The notes below the pieces were generated by a model. The model worked only from the letters and a program-made list of their open reading frames with translations, was not told the origin of the DNA and did not search any database. Position numbers and translations under genes: made by a program. From Prevotella sp. E13-17 (GTDB taxonomy: Bacteria; Bacteroidota; Bacteroidia; Bacteroidales; Bacteroidaceae), in contig NZ_CP091787.1 in assembly GCF_022024035.1 (NCBI RefSeq), forward strand, positions 1,612,001-1,676,000: a stretch of DNA of 64,000 bases. Direction: 5' to 3'. Of this stretch, positions 59,536 through 64,000 are shown piece after piece (the first letter of the stretch is position 1; each line of letters begins with the position of its first letter).

Positions 59536-60804
59536 ATGAAGTTAAAAGTTAGAAACCTTCAACAGTCTTCCGTCTATAAGATAGCCTATCTTGCTATTCG
59601 CTTTTTCACTAAGGAACGAGTCGTTAATCAGGCTTCGGCTCTGACCTACAGTACACTGCTAGCCATTGTGCCCATCATGGCAGTCATCTTTGCCATCGCT
59701 CGTGGTTTTGGTTATAATCGCTATATAGAGTTATGGTTTCGCGATGCTTTCTCGTCGCAGCCTCAGGTGGCCGATGTCATCATTGGTTTTGTGAATAGCT
59801 ATTTAGTACACACCAAGAGTGGCATTTTCTTGGGTGTCGGTCTTATCTTTATGCTCTATACCGTGATGCTGCTGGTTAATCACATTGAAATTGCCTTCAA
59901 TGAGATTTGGCAGGTGAAGCGGAAGCGCAGCATCTTTCGCACAGTGACTGATTATTTTGCCATGTTCTTCCTCTTTCCAATCTTTATTGTTATCTCTACT
60001 GGCATTAGTCTTTTTCTTGCCACGATGGCCAATTCGATGACTGATTTCCTGCTGCTGGGGTCGTTTGTTCGCAAACTTATAGACATGTCGCCCTATATGC
60101 TCATGTCGTTAATGTTTATTGGTTTGTATGTGTTTATGCCCAATACGCATGTCAAAGTGAAAAATGCCATTATTCCAGGCATTCTGTCTGGCATTGCCAT
60201 GCAGTTGGTACAGTTTTTCTATATTCATTCTCAGATGTGGGTGACGGGATATAACGCCATCTATGGTTCGTTTGCTGCCCTGCCAATGTTCATGTTGTGG
60301 GTGCAGATATCGTGGAACATTTGTCTTTTTGGTGCCGAACTAACTTACACATCGCAAAATTTTGACTTCTATGTCTATAATGGACGTACCGAGGATATCA
60401 GTCATCGCTACCAACTGATGCTTTGTGCCTTGCTCATGAGTATCGTGTGTCGTCGTTTCGCCGATGGACGCAAGGGACCCACTGCAGAAGAACTGCGACA
60501 AGCATCGGGCATACCTATCCGCATTGTCTATGATCTTTTGTATCGATTGCAAGAGTCTCACCTGCTGATAGAAATCACTCCCGATGAGAAAGGCGACGAG
60601 TCGCGCTATCTTCCTGCCGAGAGTCTTGACAATTTGAGCGTAGGTGTTATGGTAGATCGACTTGAGGCTCAAGGCCGATGGCAGTTAGACTTGCCTGTGA
60701 CCAACTTGTTGACAGATGAGTGGTCAAGAGCCATCGTGCAACGAAATGCCTACTTGCGTCGTTCTCGCGACATTCGTCTCGAATCTCTCTATAAAGGGGA
60801 ATAA
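59536..60804 (+). CDS. YihY/BrkB-family membrane protein
   Basis: 422 residues. Six membrane helices over about 35-275 with the family pattern NQASALTYSTLLAIVPIMAVIFAIARGFG, MLLVNHIEIAFNEIWQVKRKRS and GYNAIYGSFAALPMFMLWVQISWNICLFGAELTYTSQ. A C-terminal cytosolic domain (about 280-422) resembles a winged helix (PTAEELRQASGIPIRIVYDLLYRLQESHLLIEITPDEKG), common in Bacteroidetes members. Function is not firmly established in the family; older RNase BN annotation is wrong. A hairpin terminator follows. Confidence 0.9.
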   Translation: MKLKVRNLQQSSVYKIAYLAIRFFTKERVVNQASALTYSTLLAIVPIMAVIFAIARGFGYNRYIELWFRDAFSSQPQVADVIIGFVNSYLVHTKSGIFLGVGLIFMLYTVMLLVNHIEIAFNEIWQVKRKRSIFRTVTDYFAMFFLFPIFIVISTGISLFLATMANSMTDFLLLGSFVRKLIDMSPYMLMSLMFIGLYVFMPNTHVKVKNAIIPGILSGIAMQLVQFFYIHSQMWVTGYNAIYGSFAALPMFMLWVQISWNICLFGAELTYTSQNFDFYVYNGRTEDISHRYQLMLCALLMSIVCRRFADGRKGPTAEELRQASGIPIRIVYDLLYRLQESHLLIEITPDEKGDESRYLPAESLDNLSVGVMVDRLEAQGRWQLDLPVTNLLTDEWSRAIVQRNAYLRRSRDIRLESLYKGE

Positions 60805-60812
60805 AAACACTC

Positions 60813-60846
60813 GTGCGACGCATCCTTTTCTTGGGAGGCATCGCAC
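60813..60846 (+). terminator. Terminator of the YihY gene
   Basis: GTGCGACGC (60813-60821) and GCATCGCAC (60838-60846) form a stem with one mismatch. Confidence 0.6.
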
Positions 60847-61140
60847 ACTGTTCACATAGGAAAGTAGCTTCGTATGTAAAATTTGAGATAAAGATAGAGG
60901 TTATATTAAACCACTATATTTATTGCAAGCAGCCTGACACGCGCGTGCCTTCAGTTGCAGAAATACTAACTACATTAAGGGTTGATTTTATAATTAGTTA
61001 ATAGTGGTTAGGTCCATTTGCTTTGAATACTTTGCAAAGGTATGAAGTTTTTTGCTATGTGCCAAATTATCTCTCATTTTTCGGGGGCGTAATATCAAAA
61101 AGTGATGAAAGTAAATAAAATGATTGCATTCCTTTTAAGT
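60847..61140. other. Intergenic region with no gene
   Basis: AT-rich and non-coding. TACTTTGCAAAGGTA (61030-61044) is a promoter-like palindrome that would read as a -7 box on both strands, but no gene follows on either side closely enough. Nothing else is seen. Confidence 0.5.
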
Positions 61141-61171
61141 GGGGATGCAGCGTTTTCATTAGTGCATCCCC
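61141..61171 (-). terminator. Terminator overlapping the end of the GxGYxYP gene
   Basis: GGGGATGCA (61141-61149) pairs with TGCATCCCC (61163-61171). The stem includes the last codons before the stop at 61159-61161. Confidence 0.7.
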
Positions 61172-63444
61172 TCTATTTCAATATCCCCGATGCGGATATA
61201 TCCGTCGGCACCGCCATTAGTGACGTTCAGTCGGACGTATCGTGCTTGTCTGGGAGTGATGGTGACATCGGTTACAGGAGCCGTATTGCCTGTGTGTGTG
61301 CCGATTGTGGTCCATGTTTCACCGTCCATGCTGATCTCCATGGTGAAGTCGCGAGTGTTTAATTCTGCATCGAGCCCCGAAGTTTCTGCATGGCGTATCA
61401 CATAGCGGCTGATTTCGTAGGGTTCTTTGAAGTCCATCAGAATCCAGCTCTGCTGATTTGCCATACGAGAAATCCAGATGTTGCCTGTCGAGGGCGAGCC
61501 GTCGGCGGCATATCTTGCTGGTGTCTTTGCTGCAGAAGAGGTGATTGTCATGTCTTCCAACATGGTGATGTTGAAAGGCATGTGATTGGCTTCGCGATAG
61601 TAGCTAAACCAGTGGTCTGCACGCACAATGCTGACGTTGCCGGGTGAAAGTGTGTTTAGCTTCTCCTTGAGTGCCACTAATTTGTCGGGACCGACGTCCC
61701 ACACGGTGACCTGTCCGGTTACGAACATAGGTTTCTTGCCATCGAAGTTGCTGATGTCGCGATTGAAGAAGTCGTTGACCACATCAGCGCTATTGGCATA
61801 ACATGGGTAGAGGGGTGCAATGGGCAAGCTCCCAGATTGTATTTTTCCAGTCAGTCGCCCGTTTTGTCGTTCCCAGTCGTTGATGGTTAGTCCGTAGAGA
61901 TAAGAGCAGTTTTTAGCATAACATGCTCCTTGGTTATTACTGATATTGTCCCAGATGGTGATGATGCGTAGTCCTGTCTTCTCCAGATAGCGTTGTGTAA
62001 GTTGGGTGTATTTGTCAAACAGTTCAGTCTTGAGCATATGACTATAGTACACCTTGTTGTGGGCATCGTATGGCATAGCATAGCCCAGTCCAGACGGTCC
62101 GCAGACAAAGCAGTCGTTGGTTGATGCCTTGCCATAGTAGTAGTTTAGCATGCCAGGAGCAATGTCGGCTAGTGCAGGGCTGATGGTCCAGTTCATGGGC
62201 ATCTGTCCGCGACCTCCTTGTTCGAAAATCTTGGCCATGGCGTGCTGACAATATTGTATGTTGTCGCCATCACTGATATATACGGCTGCATAGATTTTAT
62301 TCTCTAGCTTGGGGCGCTTGGGCACCGGAGCAATCTTGATTGGTTTGTTGACGGCAGAATAGATGGTGGCATTCTCGAAGAAGTCCGCTGGGACGGTTGA
62401 CAGACCGTATCTTGTTGCCTCGCCCACGCCCGATCGCTCTTCGGGGTACCATCCTAACACGATGTCGCGTCCGGGAGTCATGTCGGCCAGCATTTTGTCC
62501 AACACGTTTCGTTCACTCTGTATGCGTGGGTCCAGCCAAACACATGCAGATCCGCATGCAGCACCGATGTCGTGTACGTAGGGGATGGTAGGGTTCAGGC
62601 TTATTAACAATCGATGGTTGCAGCGCTTCCAGTAGTTGTCGTAGAGGTAAGTATAGATGTCGGTGGCTGTACTCATGGTGAGTTGCGTCAGATCGACCTT
62701 TACAGGCAGTTGAATGCCATTGGCCTCAAGTTTTTCTTTCACCTCAGGTGTCACGGGCAATAGTCTGTCAAGTCCGCCAATGGTAACAGCCAGGTTGGCA
62801 TAATGGTCGCTCAACTCATTAGTGTAGAGCACTAGTCCGTTGAGCTCTTCCATATAAGACTTCACCAGTTCGTAGGGATTTCCTGTTGAAATGGCACTCG
62901 TTCTCAGTCCGTTGGCAGATGGCCATGTGCTTTGTGGCTCTTCATTGTGGTTATAGAGCAGAATACGCGGACAGGTGCGGTTGACGATGCCTTGCAGTGT
63001 GCAGAACATCACGCGTTCGGCATTGCCCAGTCGTGCGGCAGGCATGTCGAGCGTCTTGATCGTAGAGGCCGGTGGTAACAGATGTGGCAGCAGTCGATCG
63101 TCGGGCCAGAATAGCTCGTCTGTTTCCAGAATGTGCTGTCCCATACTGTTGGTATGATAGAGCGTGTCAGCAAACGAAATGTCCTTCACCTCGTCCACAC
63201 TGGTGCGCATCTGTGCACCGTTGATCAGTTTCATGATCATGGTTGCAGGCTGGCTCTGGGTTTCACTCGAAGGTTGTTGCAGATGGTTAATGTCAAATGG
63301 TAGAAACTTGATTTGGTCTAGTTCTGCTACTCGTGTTTTACTACTGCTACCGTTGGTTTTCAGTATGCTCATCACTTTTTCTTGAGCCTCTATACTATTT
63401 AAGGCTCCTAGCAATATAGCAACTGTGATAATGGTTGTTCTCAT
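61159..63444 (-). CDS. GxGYxYP-family putative glycoside-hydrolase-like protein with C-terminal discoidin domain
   Basis: 761 residues with a signal peptide (about 1-20, MRTTIITVAILLGALNSIEA). The region 90-600 matches the GxGYxYP family and its N-terminal companion: LPAARLGNAERVMFCTLQGIVNRTCPRILL and, near residues 450-460, GPSGLGYAMPYD, a variant of the GxGYxYP signature. A C-terminal F5/8 type C (discoidin) domain (about 620-760) with WILMDFKEPYEISRYVIRH and RYVRLNVTNGG probably binds a glycan. Predicted to be secreted and carbohydrate-related; no catalytic residues are established. It has a TACCTTTG box at 63473-63480. Confidence 0.85.
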   Translation of the reverse strand: MRTTIITVAILLGALNSIEAQEKVMSILKTNGSSSKTRVAELDQIKFLPFDINHLQQPSSETQSQPATMIMKLINGAQMRTSVDEVKDISFADTLYHTNSMGQHILETDELFWPDDRLLPHLLPPASTIKTLDMPAARLGNAERVMFCTLQGIVNRTCPRILLYNHNEEPQSTWPSANGLRTSAISTGNPYELVKSYMEELNGLVLYTNELSDHYANLAVTIGGLDRLLPVTPEVKEKLEANGIQLPVKVDLTQLTMSTATDIYTYLYDNYWKRCNHRLLISLNPTIPYVHDIGAACGSACVWLDPRIQSERNVLDKMLADMTPGRDIVLGWYPEERSGVGEATRYGLSTVPADFFENATIYSAVNKPIKIAPVPKRPKLENKIYAAVYISDGDNIQYCQHAMAKIFEQGGRGQMPMNWTISPALADIAPGMLNYYYGKASTNDCFVCGPSGLGYAMPYDAHNKVYYSHMLKTELFDKYTQLTQRYLEKTGLRIITIWDNISNNQGACYAKNCSYLYGLTINDWERQNGRLTGKIQSGSLPIAPLYPCYANSADVVNDFFNRDISNFDGKKPMFVTGQVTVWDVGPDKLVALKEKLNTLSPGNVSIVRADHWFSYYREANHMPFNITMLEDMTITSSAAKTPARYAADGSPSTGNIWISRMANQQSWILMDFKEPYEISRYVIRHAETSGLDAELNTRDFTMEISMDGETWTTIGTHTGNTAPVTDVTITPRQARYVRLNVTNGGADGYIRIGDIEIEGMH

Positions 63445-63472
63445 TTTGTAATACTATTTAGTTAGGTTGGTG

Positions 63473-63480
63473 CAAAGGTA
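63473..63480 (-). promoter_or_regulatory. -7 box of the GxGYxYP gene
   Basis: Minus strand TACCTTTG, 28 nt before the ATG at 63444. Confidence 0.6.
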
Positions 63481-63519
63481 CGAAATAAAAAGAGAAAAGT
63501 GCCACTTTAAGAGAAGAAA

Positions 63520-63842
63520 AGTTTCGCTTTTGCGTTGTCATAGCTTTACTTTTGATGTCCGTCCAGCCCCTATGTGTGGCGCATCGAGCCCCTGGAACGG
63601 GTTGTTTTAGCCCCTGGATGCGGTTGTTCTAAGGGCTGGATGTAGAGCATCCAGGGGCTAGAGCAGAAATGATAGCTTCGGTTTTAGACTTCAGAAACGC
63701 CTCTTCAAGACTTTAGAATACGTGCTTTTAGACTTTAAAACGAACCTCTCCAGACTCTGAAAATGCCAATTCAAGACTCTGGAAATGTCAATTCAAGACT
63801 CTGGGAGTATCGCAAAACCTATGCAATTGCAACTGAGCCAAA
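63520..63842 (+). repeat. Dispersed 22-bp-period element, copy C
   Basis: Same orientation as A and B but truncated on the left; it begins at AGTTTCGCTTTTGCGTTG. Unit starts: 63538, 63562, 63584, 63606, 63628, 63650, then the 11-bp half-step to 63683, 63705, 63727, 63749, 63771, 63793. The last two are near-identical tandem units, one more than in copy A. The right end (GCAATTGCAACTGAGCCAAA) is the same as in A. It lies between the GxGYxYP promoter and a tRNA terminator. Confidence 0.88.
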
Positions 63843-63880
63843 TTTAGTGCTGGAGATGCTGGATAAGAAAACAGATTAAA

Positions 63881-63914
63881 CGAAAGAGAGAGACAATAAA
63901 TGTCTCTCTCTTCG
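63881..63914 (-). terminator. Terminator of the tRNA-Arg gene
   Basis: AGAGAGAGACA pairs with TGTCTCTCTCT around an ATAAA loop, directly after the tRNA on the minus strand. Confidence 0.75.
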
Positions 63915-63988
63915 TGATTCCGTTGGGACTCGAACCCAAGACCCACAGCTTAGAAGGCTGTTGCTCTATCCAGCTGAGCTACGGAACC
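63915..63988 (-). tRNA. tRNA-Arg (anticodon UCU)
   Basis: Reading the minus strand: acceptor GGTTCCG pairs with CGGAATC, D stem GCTC/GAGC, anticodon stem ACAGC/GCTGT with loop CTTCTAA (anticodon TCT, codon AGA), T arm TTGGG TTCGAGT CCCAA, discriminator A. CCA is not encoded. Confidence 0.96.
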
Positions 63989-64000
63989 ATCATTGCAAAC

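Overview
The window looks like a chromosomal segment of a Bacteroidales bacterium, most likely Prevotellaceae. The evidence is the Bacteroidetes-type promoter box (TAnnTTTG, many exact examples), SPII lipoproteins and outer-membrane genes, a short primary sigma factor without region 1.1, an RprX/RprY-like two-component pair, an EF-G2-type paralogue, and surface proteins with GLUG and InlB-like repeats. All calls come from reading the sequence; no search was run.

Layout. 1-2.9 kb: the edge of an integrated element, with two tightly linked minus-strand phage-like genes (one resembling a microvirus pilot protein) and a tyrosine integrase flanked by short repeats. 2.9-3.3 kb: copy A of a dispersed non-coding element. 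3.4-6.8 kb: Fe-type alcohol dehydrogenase, DUF1349 lipoprotein, alpha/beta-hydrolase lipoprotein. 7.0-13.3 kb: a four-gene unit (outer-membrane barrel, imelysin lipoprotein, di-haem lipoprotein, CcsBA haem lyase) that fits envelope iron/haem handling. 13.4-15.4 kb: SGNH hydrolase and a convergent hydrolase. 15.7-19.3 kb: beta-helix lipoprotein plus a LytS/LytTR pair. 19.5-23.4 kb: TolC/HlyD/DHA2-type efflux set. 23.4-24.6 kb: element copy B and debris (DUF6088 antitoxin, AAA ATPase start, ISL3 transposase tail). 24.6-29.7 kb: a 1603-residue surface protein and a 66-residue small protein. 30.1-31.9 kb: a possibly frameshifted gene, a lipoprotein of the DHH pyrophosphatase family and a GMC oxidoreductase relic. 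31.9-35.6 kb: peroxide/redox genes (MarR, glutathione peroxidase, flavodoxin, DoxX-like, SDR) with a shared palindromic operator. 35.6-39 kb: ZIP and CDF metal transporters, GNAT, acyl-ACP thioesterase. 39-43 kb: ilvD-ilvB-ilvN. 43-54 kb: PBP1A, rprXY, EF-G-like factor, hemW, dnaB, ispE. 54.3-57.3 kb: primary sigma factor followed by a secreted protein and a PqqD / S26 peptidase / HPr-kinase-like cassette. 57-61 kb: HtrA protease, RNase P RNA, YihY. 61-64 kb: GxGYxYP/discoidin protein, element copy C, tRNA-Arg(UCU).

The most striking unexplained structure is the dispersed element (2907-3333, 23353-23716, 63520-63842): three copies, all in the same orientation, built on a strict 22-bp period, most units carrying a 13-bp near-palindromic core of the form TYYAG-NNN-YTRRA. 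It has no ORF and no terminal inverted repeats. It fits neither a CRISPR array nor a recognisable MITE. The second candidate system is the PqqD/S26/HPr-kinase-like cassette next to the primary sigma gene.
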